Source: Rutidosis leptorrhynchoides
Taxonomy: Eukaryota > Streptophyta > Magnoliopsida > Asterales > Asteraceae
Assembly: GCF_046630445.1 (NCBI RefSeq)
Contig: NC_092335.1
Location: forward strand, 38,388,001-38,452,000
Direction of reading: 5' to 3'
DNA: 64,000 nt
Below are positions 53,013 to 64,000 of this stretch, in pieces; positions within the stretch are counted from its first letter, which is position 1; the number at the start of each line of letters is the position of its first letter. Position numbers and translations under genes: made by a program. Under the pieces are notes generated by a model. The model made no database searches, had not been told where the DNA came from, and worked only from the letters and a program-made list of their open reading frames with translations.

Positions 53013-53800
53013 GTTGATTACTATTTTTTTTTTTTTTTAGAAAAAGGAAAAGAAGAGAAAAAGGAAGGAAAAGGATTGGGTTAGTGAGGAGGAGATTTGG
53101 TCCATGGTTGATAAATTAGTAAACGATCAAGGAACTTTGCAACCACCACCACCTAATGCATGGAGAGATCAAAGGAAGCGTGTGGGGCCAGCAAAAGATT
53201 TGAAAGGACTGATCCTCAATAAGCAAGATACGCGTTGCATGTTCATTTTCCAAAATGAAACCTTCCTCTTCCTTGATACTGAGTTTTGGAAACGTTTATT
53301 GGGAATAACATTTTCTGGTTATTTGGAAAACATAGCAAGTTTGTTAATAATTATAAACTTATGCATGTTTTGTTTTGTTTTTAGCTTTTTAACATTCATA
53401 ATCAACTTGATCTGATTATAGCATATTGATGGATGGACTACCTTCCTGTTGAGATTTTGGCAGAGCTTTCTGCCCCGAGCTAGCCAGATGTCCTCGAGTC
53501 CTCAGTTTCCGATTGCAGATTATACATGTAGTTCTCGATGGACGATTATGCCATTGGGTTTCCTCAATCAACTGGAGAAATTCAAGTCCTTTTATGATGA
53601 TGACACTCAAAATGAGGAGGAGAAGGGGGATACATCTAATCCTGAAGCAGAGGGGATCATTAAATCCAATCCCCCAGATTATATGTATTTGATTGGTCTT
53701 GGGAATGGTAGTGATGACCTTTATCCATTCTGGGCTGAATGTGATAAGGTTAGTCCTTTTTTTTTTATATAAACTATCCATTTTGAGTAAACTGTAATAG

Positions 53801-54020
53801 ACGCAAGATAGATCTTGCGTCCTTGCGTCCGTTCGCAAACTCTTTCTTGCGTCCTTGCGACCCTCGCAAGCTTATCCTTGCGTCTTGACAACGGACGCAA
53901 AATCAACCTTGCGTCTTTGCGTCTGCTCGCAAGGTTCATTTTGCGTCCTTGCGCCTGTCGCAAGTTCAACCTTGCGTCTTTGCGTGGGTCGCAAGGTCAA
54001 CCTTGCGTCCTTGCTTATTG
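53801..54020. repeat. GCAAGG/CCTTGCG repeat array, Ulp1 intron 7
   Basis: Six units in the intron 53749-54045, with the tightest spacing of all arrays (about 35 bp). Intron 6 (53335-53421) has none. Confidence 0.93.
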
Positions 54021-54592
54021 ATCTTTTATGTTTCTTTTGTTGCAGATTTTGATTCCAGTTCATTTTTTAGATCCTGAGCATTTTATACTACTCTCTTTGA
54101 ACTTAGATGAACAGAGAGTATTTGTCTATGATAGTTTAAAGGGTTGTTTGTCAAAAGGTCAACTCGACGCTGTCTTCAAAAACTTGTCAGACAACTTGCC
54201 GATATATTTGAAGGCTATTGATTACTTTAACAAGAAGCAGGACTCACAAATTGTTGACTATTATGAGAACAAAGAAGATGTCGAGTTGATGATCGAGGAT
54301 GCACCGTATGTGCCAATGCAGAGTGGTGGCCATGGTGATTGTGGTGTTTGGGTCTGCCTTCATATGGAGAGATAGTTTTTGGTTGGGATCATATTGACAA
54401 CATTGGAGACCCTAAAAAGGCTGCTAAGGACTATAGGATTCGAATGGCAAGAACATTCTTCCGTGCACGCTTTGACACACAGGAACCACCACCACCAGAG
54501 GAACCAAAGGACCCAAAGGTTGTTAAGTAGTTAACTTGTAGATGTAATTATTATTATTATACATGTAATTTTTGAATGTAAAAACTCTGGGA

Positions 54593-54822
54593 CAGACGCA
54601 AGGCATTTTTTGCGTCCTTGCTTCTGGTTATTTGTCAGACGCAAGTTGTATTTTGCGTCCTTGCGTCTTTTTAAATTGCATACGCAAGTTGTATTTTGCG
54701 TTCTTGCGTCTGGTTGAATGACAGACGCAAGTTATTTCTTGCGACCTTGCGTCTGCTTATATCTTTGCGTCTTGCGTCCTTGCGTCCAACGCAAGTTGTG
54801 TATTTGCGTCCTTGCGTCCTTA
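54593..54822. repeat. GCAAGG/CCTTGCG repeat array downstream of Ulp1
   Basis: Six units beginning about 60 bp after the Ulp1 stop, between the two convergent genes. They may lie in its 3' untranslated region. Confidence 0.92.
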
Positions 54823-54941
54823 CAATAGCACAAAAACTTTCCGTAACACATATTTAAACTAGTAAACATTAATTTTACACTAAAGACAAAACATAAACAA
54901 CAAAATGAGACTGGTAAACAACAAACTAAAACATGAACTAA

Positions 54942-57636
54942 CTAATTCTGGTCTAAATCGTACGTTTGATAAAATTGAGACTGATAAGCTTGCGAAGGTT
55001 CGACTTTCTCTTTCGACTTTGACTTTGATTTTGATGCTGTTTTTTTAATCCTCTGAGAAGTAGATTCACCGGTTAGGTCATAAGAAGCGCTACATGTTGT
55101 TCGGTTATGACCTGCTTGCTTGCAACGAGTACATGTTCTTACTCTCTTTTCAATTTCTTCACCTTGAGATGGAATCCGATCGGTACTTTTTGGGCGTCCA
55201 GGTGCTCTTTTCTTTTGAATAGGGGGTTTATGATTTTCAAGATCTTGGGCCCTGGATCCGACCATTCAGATCGATGGGGCAAAGGAAGGATGTGTTCGGA
55301 ATATGTATTTACATAAGTTTGAGACAAGAACCAATGTGATACATAACATGTTACATCTTCCACTCCGAAGAGTCGTGCTGCTGCAATTACATGTCCGCAA
55401 GGTATGCCTGATAATTGTCATTGCCCACATGTACAAGTTCTATCTTCTAGATTAACGAGGCCGTTTTTCCTTCCGTCACGCACCTCTATTAGATTGTTTG
55501 TCGATGAAAATGCTTGCCATCTTCTTGATTTGTTCGTCCTCTTACCTAATTTACGTTCAACATATGGAGTAACCATTGAAGTAAGACTAACTGCTTTGTT
55601 GTGATGTTTGAAAAACCAATCCTGTATTGAAGCGCGAAAAAATTCCAATAACATGCAAACTGGTGGTTTGCGAGCATGTTTGGATAGAGCGTTAATAGGC
55701 TCTACACTGTTGCTAGTAAGGTATGCATACCTAACATGATCAGCTTGACTTCTGGACCATTTGTAGAAACCAACGTCATTTAGATACTTGTGAGATGCTT
55801 TTAATCTTCGTTCAAATACACTAACATGATCTTGAAAATCTGACAAACGATAAGCCTTAACCATTTTCCAATAGTGCCATTCAAAATATTTGAATTTGTG
55901 GACATCGTTTTTATGTTCATGAATAGATGACGTGCGCAAAAAGAGTGAAAGGCCTCAGGAAACACATTTGAAATACCATGTGCTATTGAAGGAGCACGAT
56001 CCGAAATAAAGGTAATCTCTGACATGCGATTACTCATACCACAACTCTCTAAATGATCTCTTAGATTGCCAAAAAACCATGACCAAACCTCGTTTGTCTC
56101 GCCTTCACCAATTCCATAAGCCAATGGCAAAATTCCGTTATTGGCATCCATTGCAACAGCAACTAAATTTGTACCCAAGTATTCAGCTTTCAAATGTGCA
56201 CCATCAACGATGATAATAGGGCGAACATTTTGGACAAATGATCGAATCTGCACGCAAACAAATCAAATGAGATTGCTATTAGTTTAAGATAAAACAATTT
56301 TAGGATGAGTGATACTTACAACTGCGCCAAAAGACATGTAACACATCACGAATCTATTTTCATTTTCAGTCACCACATTTGTCATGCTTCCTGGGTTATG
56401 AATCTTAATGTTATGAAGATAAATGGGAAGCATTCAGAACGAGTCATCCATACTGCCACGGAGCATCTCTATTGCATGACACTTGGCTCTCCATGCTTGA
56501 TTGTAAGAAATGCTCACCCGAAAACGGTTGCCAACATCATCACGTATATCTTTTGGTTTATAGTCTCGATTTGCAGCTTTGAACGATTCCATCAGAATAC
56601 TTCCTAGCACCTTTTTGGTTGCATGTTTATTATTTCCCATAATTTGGGTACGTGAGCATGTGTGTACGTCATGCAATTTCTTTACGATGAAGTTGTCAGT
56701 GTGGCGTATTTTGTATGCACTACATTTCCACTCACAATTTGGCAACATGCATTTAGCGGTGAATCGAGATTTGTCTGACTTTACAGGCTTAATTTGGAAG
56801 TTTTCTTCAAGACATTTTGTGTATAGGTGGTTTACAAAATCATCCATGTTTAAAAAGGTTTGTCGAACTTTAATCAAATCGGATACTCTATAACTGGTTG
56901 TTATTTGGCTCATAGATTCAGATTCAGTCTTTTGGTCATGCTCACTCAATAAAAGTGGCATATTTCAGAATACATCCTTTTTTTCTTCCTCTTCTTCATC
57001 TTCATCTTGATCTTCTCTGTCATTTTCTTCCTCCGAATCACTAGACGCGACAACTGATTGAAAAGGGTGATCTGTTTTTTTAATTTTACATACGTTCTCA
57101 ACGTCATAGTTGAAGAAATCAAACTCTTCTGTGTTTGGAGGTGGTATTTCAGGTCGTGCTTCTTCCAAATTGGGTGTCTGAAGGTTTGTTTGGGCCTCGC
57201 TTGTTGGTAGGTTTTGTTGGACATCGTGTGTTGGTAGGTTTTGATGGACACTGTGTATTGGTAGGATTTGCAATGACTGTAAGTTTTCTGGGAGTTGATG
57301 CATTGTAACTTTGTCGACAATGTAAATATCAATAGGAGCATTTGATATTGCATGTTGTAGAAAATCACGAAAGTCTTCATAATCATCAGTAATATCAAAA
57401 ACAAGATTATCGACAATATATCTCATTGAAATAGGAGCATTAGGTGGCAAATTAATTTTTCTAAGAACATTTTTTAACAATATTCTTCGAGTAATTGATT
57501 TTTGGGGAGCAACTGGGAGTTTTAATCGTGTTCTAAAACAATCTAGAGGCAAATACATAGGTAAGTTATTAATAAATTGAAAAAAACCACCACAACATAT
57601 ATGAATAACAAAGGTTTCATTATCACTACAACTCAT
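54942..57636 (-). pseudogene. Outer MULE transposase, broken
   Basis: It starts at 57636 (MSCSDNETFVIHICCGG). After an N-terminal region and a Glu/Asp-rich stretch come the MULE DNA-binding segment (FTAKCMLPNCEWKCSAYKI), the catalytic core (IIIVDGAHLKAEYLG, ITFISDRAPS, HSFCARHLFMNIK), a SWIM finger (RTCTCGQ ... GIPCGHVIAAA) and a C-terminal CCHC knuckle (RTCTRCKQAGHNRTTC). One clear intron is at 56248-56319. Lesions: TGA at 56965-56967, 56434-56436 and 55418-55420 (the last in the SWIM finger), a frameshift at an A-run near 55920, and another near 55260. The layout is that of a MuDR-type transposase, distinct from the inner MULE's, with no PB1-like N-terminus recognised. Confidence 0.88.
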
Positions 57637-57844
57637 TATTTAAAACAACAAGAGAAAAAATGGTGGAAACTTACCTTAATGACGCTTGAAATTATATGAT
57701 TTATGTGGAAATGAAGTGAAAATGAAACTGTGCAGAATGTAGTTTCAGATATAAGAACAAAGAAAGAAATAAAGTGTTATCCGTAACAGTACAAAAATCG
57801 TACAAAATTTTATCCACAAAATCATGAAAATCTTATCGAGATAA

Positions 57845-58057
57845 GACGCAAGACGCAAGGCGCAAAACACATGGACGCAAGGCTGTTTGTTGCGTTTGCC
57901 TTTAACGCAAGGTCGCAAAGTCGCAAGGTCGCATGGACGCAAGGTCGCATAGACGCAAGGTGTCTTGCGCCTTGCGAGGGCAAATTGTCAAACTTTTTTT
58001 TTTTAGGGCTGTCAGTCAACAAGCTTCAAAAAAAATTGGTATTTTGGTGATAAGCCC
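57845..58057 (-). repeat. Right TIR of the outer MULE with GCAAGG-type units
   Basis: The end (reverse complement) reads GGGCTTATCACCAAAATACC and continues uninterrupted through the site where the left TIR holds a MITE. Inside are several GCAAGGTCGCA-type units. The 5' leader of the transposase starts just inside. Confidence 0.88.
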
Positions 58058-58290
58058 TATATAGTAACATTAGGAGCCACTGTAGTCCTTTTACTGCATT
58101 TCTCAAACCACCCCGAATTGAAATACAAAATCACAAACAATCAAATGTTCAACCACAAAAAGAGCTAGGGTTATAGCTAAAAACGTATAGCAACGTACGA
58201 CTAACAAATTGTTGTTACCATAAACTACGTTTCGTCATCTTTCATTCTTGAATAAATGTAGATGCCATTTATGGTCAAGTCCAACTTAGA
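58058..58290 (-). other. 3' flank of the NAT10-like gene, with right target copy
   Basis: TATATAGTA (58058-58066) is the right target-site duplication of the outer MULE. The remaining about 220 bp downstream of the NAT10-like stop probably is its 3' untranslated region. No clear AATAAA signal on the minus strand was found. Confidence 0.6.
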
Positions 58291-61200
58291 TTAAGATGAT
58301 CTTTTCTTCTTCTTTGACGATTTGGATGAACTTCCATCCTTGTTTTTCTCAATCTTTCCTTTTGGCTTCAAGTATTTTTCAGCCTTGCGTTTGCTAGACT
58401 TGACGCTAATTACACCACCTGAAGGTATCTTTCCGCTACCATTTTGTAAGGCACTCTCAAAATCTGCATCCTTGTCAGCAATTGCGTATCTTTGAAGAAA
58501 CTCCGGATTCATTAAACCTTCACTTTGTGCTTTGAACTCATCCTATAATAATTTTATCACAAGGCAAATACATAAGTTTCAAAAAACCAGGCATCACATG
58601 CAATAGAAGACAAATTTCACCAACTAATTTGCTAACAGGTCAATTTAGGTCATTTTTCCGCCCAAAGTATAGAAGCATTGGATAAACAAACCTTGACTTT
58701 CTTTGCCGCTTCATCAAGATCTTCATCCACTGAAATTGGGTGCGGTTTCAAATCCACCTGAAAGCAAAAATTATAAAATTGTATCCACAATACAAATTAA
58801 AAAAAGATGTTATTTACTTGAAACAAGACAAAAGATGTGAATCAAACTTGTTACTTACTTCTTTAACTGGGGGCAGAGTTGCGGTAAACTCTTTTGTAGA
58901 TACCGAATCCAAATATTTGTGAAACTTCCTCATGATTTTCATGTAAAAAGACATTATTTGTTGCCTCTCCAAATTCACCATTTTCTGAAGAAAAATTGTT
59001 TATAACAGATAGTTAAATAAATCCATTTTACTAAAAACAATTAATCTTATGATTAAGAAGATGACGAACAAACCTCGGTGTACGAAACGTCTTGGTTTTG
59101 CAAGCCCATGCAGAGTAACACAGTGGCCTGTGCATGTGATAACGTTACTGGCAACTTCTCTTGAAAGTATAGGTATGCAAGTGGCAGTTTTAGATCCGAA
59201 ATCTGCCAAAAAAACAAATATCAGAAAAAGTGACTATCAAAAATTAAAAACTAATCAAATAAAGTTTCAAACTTTTCTTGTAATATGTATCTTCTTTAAG
59301 ATTTAATCAGTTTTATAGTAACAATCCTTACCAGATGGTAAGCAGCCAGGTTGTTGACATAAGCTGATAGTCGATTCATACTGATTGGTGATTTGATGAT
59401 GTCATCGTATATACCAGGTGATATGGTTGATGAAGGATCAACGTCTGCAAAGTTGAGTTTTGGATCCAAGATGCTACAAAATCATAATTATCCAATTATA
59501 TTAAAGCATGTATATTTATATTCTGCATATGTATAAAAAAAACTATTATACCCAAAAGACGTACCTCATAGCAAGCTTGCATTCCATTGTATTAAAACTT
59601 GGAGAACACAAAAGCCTCGCAAATGATGACCTAAAAGCTGAAAACATACAGAAAAATCAACTGTCAATAACAAAAACTCAGAATGAACAAGAAACAGAAC
59701 AAAGGTGGCGAATTGACACCGTTTACTTATAAATGGGCCTTAAGTGGGTTTGTATTGTATCTCATAAAAGTTAAATGTAGTCAAATTAAGAAAAGAAGAA
59801 AAAGAAGGAACACATAATGGATTAATAAAGAGCCTTGTATATAAACTTTAATTATTGACTTAGTTACTTCTATTTTTTTATCAAATTATTTATTTACAAT
59901 ATTATTTAAAAATACACAAACCTCGATAGTAAGGACCGAAAAATCCAAACTCATCGTTTCCATCAACTTCGATATCATCAGTCTCTAGGGGTTTCAGCAT
60001 CATACATGTATGTTCACCAGTAACAGAATTCTGACAACGAAATTCAATAAGACAACCATAATCAGGAATAAGCCTGAAAGTAAAACGAGTAAAATAGAGA
60101 ACATATATCTATGAATAACAGAAACTCAACTGGGATTTCACATATGTAAAACGGGGCAAATTTGTGCCTCCTCCAAAAACGAAACAGGTCCAAAGTAAGC
60201 CCAAAGGAGACACCCATGTAATGAAGCTTCTCGGGCCGTCTTTCACTAAGATGTACAAGAAGAGGAGGAAGGTCCGACCTAGGCTTTATATTTTCTTCAA
60301 GCAATGACACCTGCATCAGTACAATAAATGTTTTTTTTACTGATTAATAGAAAACATTAAATGTAAAAAAGCTAATTAATTTATAGTAATTATTAAATCT
60401 TACATTCTTAGCTGCTTCAGTAATTTTGAGTTGTTGAGGAGGTTCTGGATCATTCTCGACGTCAACTTCAGAAATGGGAGTGAATTGGCCCTCAAAGTAC
60501 CTATTAAAAAACATTATAAATAACAACTCTATTATAAATAAATATAAATAAAAAAGGAGACGGTACCTATTAAAAAACATTATAAATAACAACTCTATTA
60601 TAAATAAATATAAATAAAAAAGGAGACGATACCTTTTCAGCAATTCTATGGCTTTTGACCCATACCCAAGCTGTAATACGATGAGATGACAATCAGTAAA
60701 TATTATGTGGCACATAAAATGGATATAAAAACGAATAGTAGAGGTACAGACCTTCATGGCATTAGGATGTGTAGCGATGCGTACGATTCTAGCACCCGAA
60801 AGACTTGGAAAGTCTTTATCTTGAAATTGTTCGCAAAACTTCCATGGGATTTGGTCTCCAGATGGCTGTTGACCATTACTTAAGCTTCTCATGGCAGAAG
60901 ATTTTGATATCTTTCCTTCAAGACAAATCTGCAGAACCAAAACACGAACAAATATAAACACGAAACCAACCGTACTGTCGTTGACTATCAAAATCAAAAC
61001 TATGGACTTTAACATAAGCTTTGAAAATAAAGCGTGAAGGAAAGATAGGTAAGTCAATGAGCCAACGATGACGAAATTATGGTACAGGTCAAAACATGTT
61101 AGTCGAAAAACTAAATATTATAGATAACAAGTGTGTCAGCTAAGACCACAAACATTACATTTGTTGAATAAGAATCTAGTGTTTTGCAAGTCATTTAGAT

Positions 61201-63376
61201 AGGCTTTGAAGTTTAAACAAATTTAAGCCCATTTCACCTGTTTCTTATAAAGCTAACCTTTTTCTTTTACACAGTACAGATGAAACCTAGCCCGAATCAA
61301 CCCATTATTATGTAAATGGCTGAAATTATAACATCTAGCTATAAGAGACAAAAAAAAAAAAAAAACCTGGATAACACATAGAATATCTGGGAGTTGATTC
61401 CTTGATTCATTAACAGGACCTGTAAACATACGTGTTTAGACATATAATCTAAGATATCTGATCATAAGTATATGCATTTGACAGACAGGAATATACGGAT
61501 CACTTTTTTTTAAACATAAAATTAATAGATGGCATGAGATGATATTTGGTAAATATCATGCAAGGTTCACAAAAAGATAATGTACCAAGTAAAACGAACA
61601 AGTGATGAGCTGGAGCATCAGCCAATAATTGAAGATCATTTGGCGAATTTTTGTAGTGAGAAGCAACGTATAAGGCCATCATTCTCTGAATAATGTAATA
61701 GTATATTAAACCATTTAAAATGAACAGTATCAAAAAACAATGATCAAATAAATACATAAATACCTGTAAGAATAACTCGCTGTCTTTATGATATGAGAAA
61801 AGAGTGTCCCGATTAACATAATAGAGATCACACTCATCTGTAGGAGGTAGCCTATTTACAGAAAAAAAGAAGATAAAAAAGTCAATGGAGACAGCTTAAA
61901 ACGTCAACTCATTTGACTTTTTTCGAAATGATTTAACCTGTTGATTCCAGGGATTGAATTTTCTATATCCAGACAAAGTAGATTGTTAAGCCATGATTCA
62001 ACTGGATCACCAGAAGCATATCTAATAGCTTCTTTCAAATCTATCGGCTTAAAAAGACGGCCTGCATTGATGTTAATCATATAAATGTTCTTGAGACAAC
62101 AACAAAAACAGTACCCAAACTATACAGACTGCTTCCAGATAGATAGGTTATATGAAAACTATGGAATATAAATGTTCTCGAGACAGACTACTGAATTATA
62201 TGCAAGTTCATCAAATAGCTAAGAATTTCAAAAATTGTGAATCATGCTAAAGCCCAAAACTAGCATCTAGATAACATAAAACATCATACCAGAAGAAACA
62301 GTATCTGTGTTCTTTGTAGTTGCTAGACTTTGCTCCTCTAACTGCTTTATAAGCTTTAATGATAGAGACCGCCCTGTACCTTCATAGCTTCAAGAAAGAA
62401 ACAAATACAATAATTTCAGATTATACAAGAATATATAAGAAGTTGTAACAAATGGCCATCAGTTATGTTGGGTAATCAATGTGAAGCTGTGAGAATAGCA
62501 ATAAAAAGAAATGAAACGCATTTAAAAAGCAATCAATATATATGATTTTCATCAAATATTATAACAAAGAATGAGAATACATATACTGCATACCCATTAA
62601 CAGTAGAAGAAAGGAAAACCAAATAAGGACCAAGCAAAGACTTCACGATCGGTAGAGGAATAGCTGCAGCTTCATCGACCACCAAAAGCTCAACTTGCGA
62701 CAGTTTTTTATGTTCATGAGGTTGAATATACTGCAAGCCATGAAGATTTGCTTTTAAGATTTCCCTTAAATATAGAAAGCTACTTGTGAAAATTGCAACA
62801 GAAACCCAACAAACAAATAAAGAACTACGTTCAACGAAAAAATTAACATGCGGCCAATAAGTTAAGAATAGCCAATATAAAGCAGATAGAAGACGAGCAG
62901 TGTTTCTAGAACAAACATTAATATAATCATCTCAGAGAGTTGATTGTGCATGTATGCAAACCTGGATTGTCTGCCTATGCTGTTTGTAAATATTTATTCT
63001 GATAGTCACTTTTTTTAGTTCCGGATTCGAGCTTCTCACTATGTCATAATCCAAGTGCTCCTGATAAAGTATTACCCAAATAATATTAATAACATAAATA
63101 TTAATAATTAATAATAGTAGTTACATGAAATAAAATAAAGCACATAATGCAAACCAAAAACTAAATTACTTGTACAATAAGCAATAGTAACTTTCACCTT
63201 GTACTCAAGCATATCAAATCCCTTTGATACAAATTCGAACAGAGTTTTTAAATTTTCCGGGCTAGGGGCAGTTACAAAAATATTTGAGTACCTGAAAGTC
63301 GTAAGTTCATTAGTTTAAAGGAACAAACAAAAATCAAAGAGACCCGTCTCAGAGAATATATATATACATACATATA

Positions 63377-63445
<69 letters not shown>

Positions 63446-63831
63446 TGTGTGTTCTTACCCTGCAGCAACGGCACCAGCAACTGCAAGACCAAGTGCAGCT
63501 GATTTCCCACGTCCACGACCAGCAAGCAAAGCCACCGTACTACGTAGCGTCTTATCCAATATCGCATCAAGAAAGGTAATAACAGCTTTGCTCTGAATAA
63601 ATGCAGAACATGTCAAAATCAACATGTGTAACCATTTGTAAAATGACCATTAAAGATACTAACTTTAAAAACTATTGGTTTCAAACCTACAGATAAACTA
63701 TCAGATAAAAAACATCATACCTGATCAAATGTGCAACACTTCTTAATCAGTGGGCCAACAGGAAAGTCATCTTTTAATTTCTCTTTCAGATCTTTCAAAT
63801 CACGTTCGGCTTCTGATAGCCCCTCGGAGTC
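58291..63831 (-). CDS. RNA cytidine acetyltransferase (NAT10/Kre33 family), 3' part
   Basis: Twenty-one exons fit GT-AG sites: 63721-63831, 63459-63592, 63198-63291, 62962-63060, 62594-62730, 62290-62387, 61938-62061, 61764-61851, 61586-61685, 61367-61419, 60752-60928, 60633-60670, 60404-60500, 60131-60310, 59922-60030, 59565-59637, 59332-59473, 59074-59202, 58859-58984, 58692-58757 and 58291-58542. They sum to 2427 bases (808 codons plus stop) without an in-frame stop. Domains: a helicase/ATPase part with Walker A (AGRGRGKSAALG) and DEAAAIPLP; a GNAT acetyltransferase with the acetyl-CoA loop (HPNAMKLGYGSKA); a C-terminal tRNA-binding-like region; and a Lys/Ser-rich nuclear tail. The family makes N4-acetylcytidine in 18S rRNA and some tRNAs in the nucleolus, using ATP and acetyl-CoA. 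Family length is about 1030 aa, so roughly 220 N-terminal residues lie beyond 64000. Confidence 0.95.
60501..60632 (-). repeat. Intron made of two tandem 66-bp copies
   Basis: The intron between exons 60633-60670 and 60404-60500 is exactly 132 bp and equals two 66-bp units (60501-60566 and 60567-60632), differing at one base (GTATCG versus GTACCG on the minus strand). Each unit starts GT and ends AATAG, so each would be an intron by itself, joined by an AG|GT point. Confidence 0.95.
63357..63446. repeat. (TA)n-(GA)n microsatellite in a NAT10 intron
   Basis: TA repeats pass into GA repeats, ending 13 bases before the exon edge at 63459. On the minus strand this is a pyrimidine-rich stretch right after the splice donor. 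Confidence 0.93.
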
Positions 63832-64000
63832 CTTTCATTCAAAGAAGCAAACATAACATAAGATCTTAGAACTACAACTTTAACGGAACCAACATAAGTC
63901 AACATTGACCAACAACACACTGAAGTGTTCTTTCATAATCCAAGAAAGTCTTCATTGTGTTTCATTAACACTTTAATACAAACAATGATGTTCAAGAGAG

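Larger units (their letters stand above)
50970..54530 (+). pseudogene. MULE-borne Ulp1-like C48 peptidase gene, 3' part
   Basis: Exon 2 continues at 50970-51389 (KVPKVSDDDIVRLAIILIVE), then exons 51719-52093, 52330-52485, 52631-52846, 53041-53334, 53422-53748 and 54046-54530. Every exon except the last is a multiple of three, so all introns are phase 0. Features: the end of DUF1985 (NAYPWGSHIW), a charged coiled-coil exon (LTKRVDDQEKELADCKKKLD), a basic region (RRGKRERRPTHVLNSPF), and a C-terminal Ulp1 domain with His (PEHFILLSLNL), Asp (VFVYDSLKG) and Gln/Cys (MQSGGHGDCGVWVC). Such peptidases cleave SUMO conjugates; whether the MULE versions do so is unknown. Lesions: TAA at 51054-51056 and a frameshift just after the catalytic Cys (near 54370), after which the normal C-terminus (RMARTFFRARFDT) lies in another frame. 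Confidence 0.88.

Overview
This is a plant nuclear window, from a eudicot and probably an Asteraceae. The evidence is intron-rich genes with GT-AG introns, families typical of flowering plants (PSK SIMULATOR/DUF668, NAT10-type RNA cytidine acetyltransferase), and very AT-rich intergenic DNA packed with plant LTR retrotransposons and Mutator-like elements (MULEs). The Asteraceae call rests only on the look of the TGTGATGACCC...-type LTR family and is inference. Most of the window is transposable elements nested inside each other; only two host genes are visible, both on the minus strand.

Positions 684-18551 hold a decayed Ty1/copia element on the minus strand with 1.16-kb LTRs. Its 5' leader carries a 2.24-kb solo LTR with a perfect 5-bp target duplication (14158-16397). 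Its 3' end carries a circularly permuted, single-LTR copy of a gypsy-like, gag-only element (about 1848-9830).

Positions 20854-28593 hold a PSK SIMULATOR-like (DUF3475/DUF668) gene on the minus strand. An intact, apparently very young Reina-type chromovirus (plus strand, one 1572-aa gag-pol ORF with a chromodomain) splits its coding sequence. The two gene halves rejoin in frame. Upstream of the 5' LTR is an extra copy of the end of pol, so the insertion is not a textbook element.

Positions 31628-58057 are one 26.4-kb nested transposon. The outer layer is a Kaonashi-like MULE, with terminal inverted repeats, a 9-bp target duplication (8/9 match), a DUF1985-Ulp1 (C48 peptidase) gene on the plus strand and a MULE transposase on the minus strand, both broken by stops and frameshifts. 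A 17.6-kb LTR element (4.3-kb LTRs, an iMet primer-binding site and one small gag-like ORF) sits in the Ulp1 exon. One of its LTRs in turn holds a 4.76-kb MULE (34403-39166) with about 255-bp TIRs, a perfect 9-bp target duplication and a nearly intact SWIM-type transposase gene. A 329-bp MITE sits in the left TIR of the outer MULE.

Positions 58291 to beyond 64000 hold the 3' four fifths of an RNA cytidine acetyltransferase (NAT10/Kre33 family) on the minus strand, 21 exons with an open frame of 808 codons. The outer MULE lies 233 bp beyond its stop codon.

The most unusual signals are: arrays of a TIR-like GCAAGG/CCTTGCG palindromic repeat in every GT-AG intron of the MULE-borne Ulp1 gene, whose exons are all multiples of three; a host intron made of exactly two back-to-back 66-bp copies of itself; the permuted gag-only element; and the asymmetric Reina insertion.
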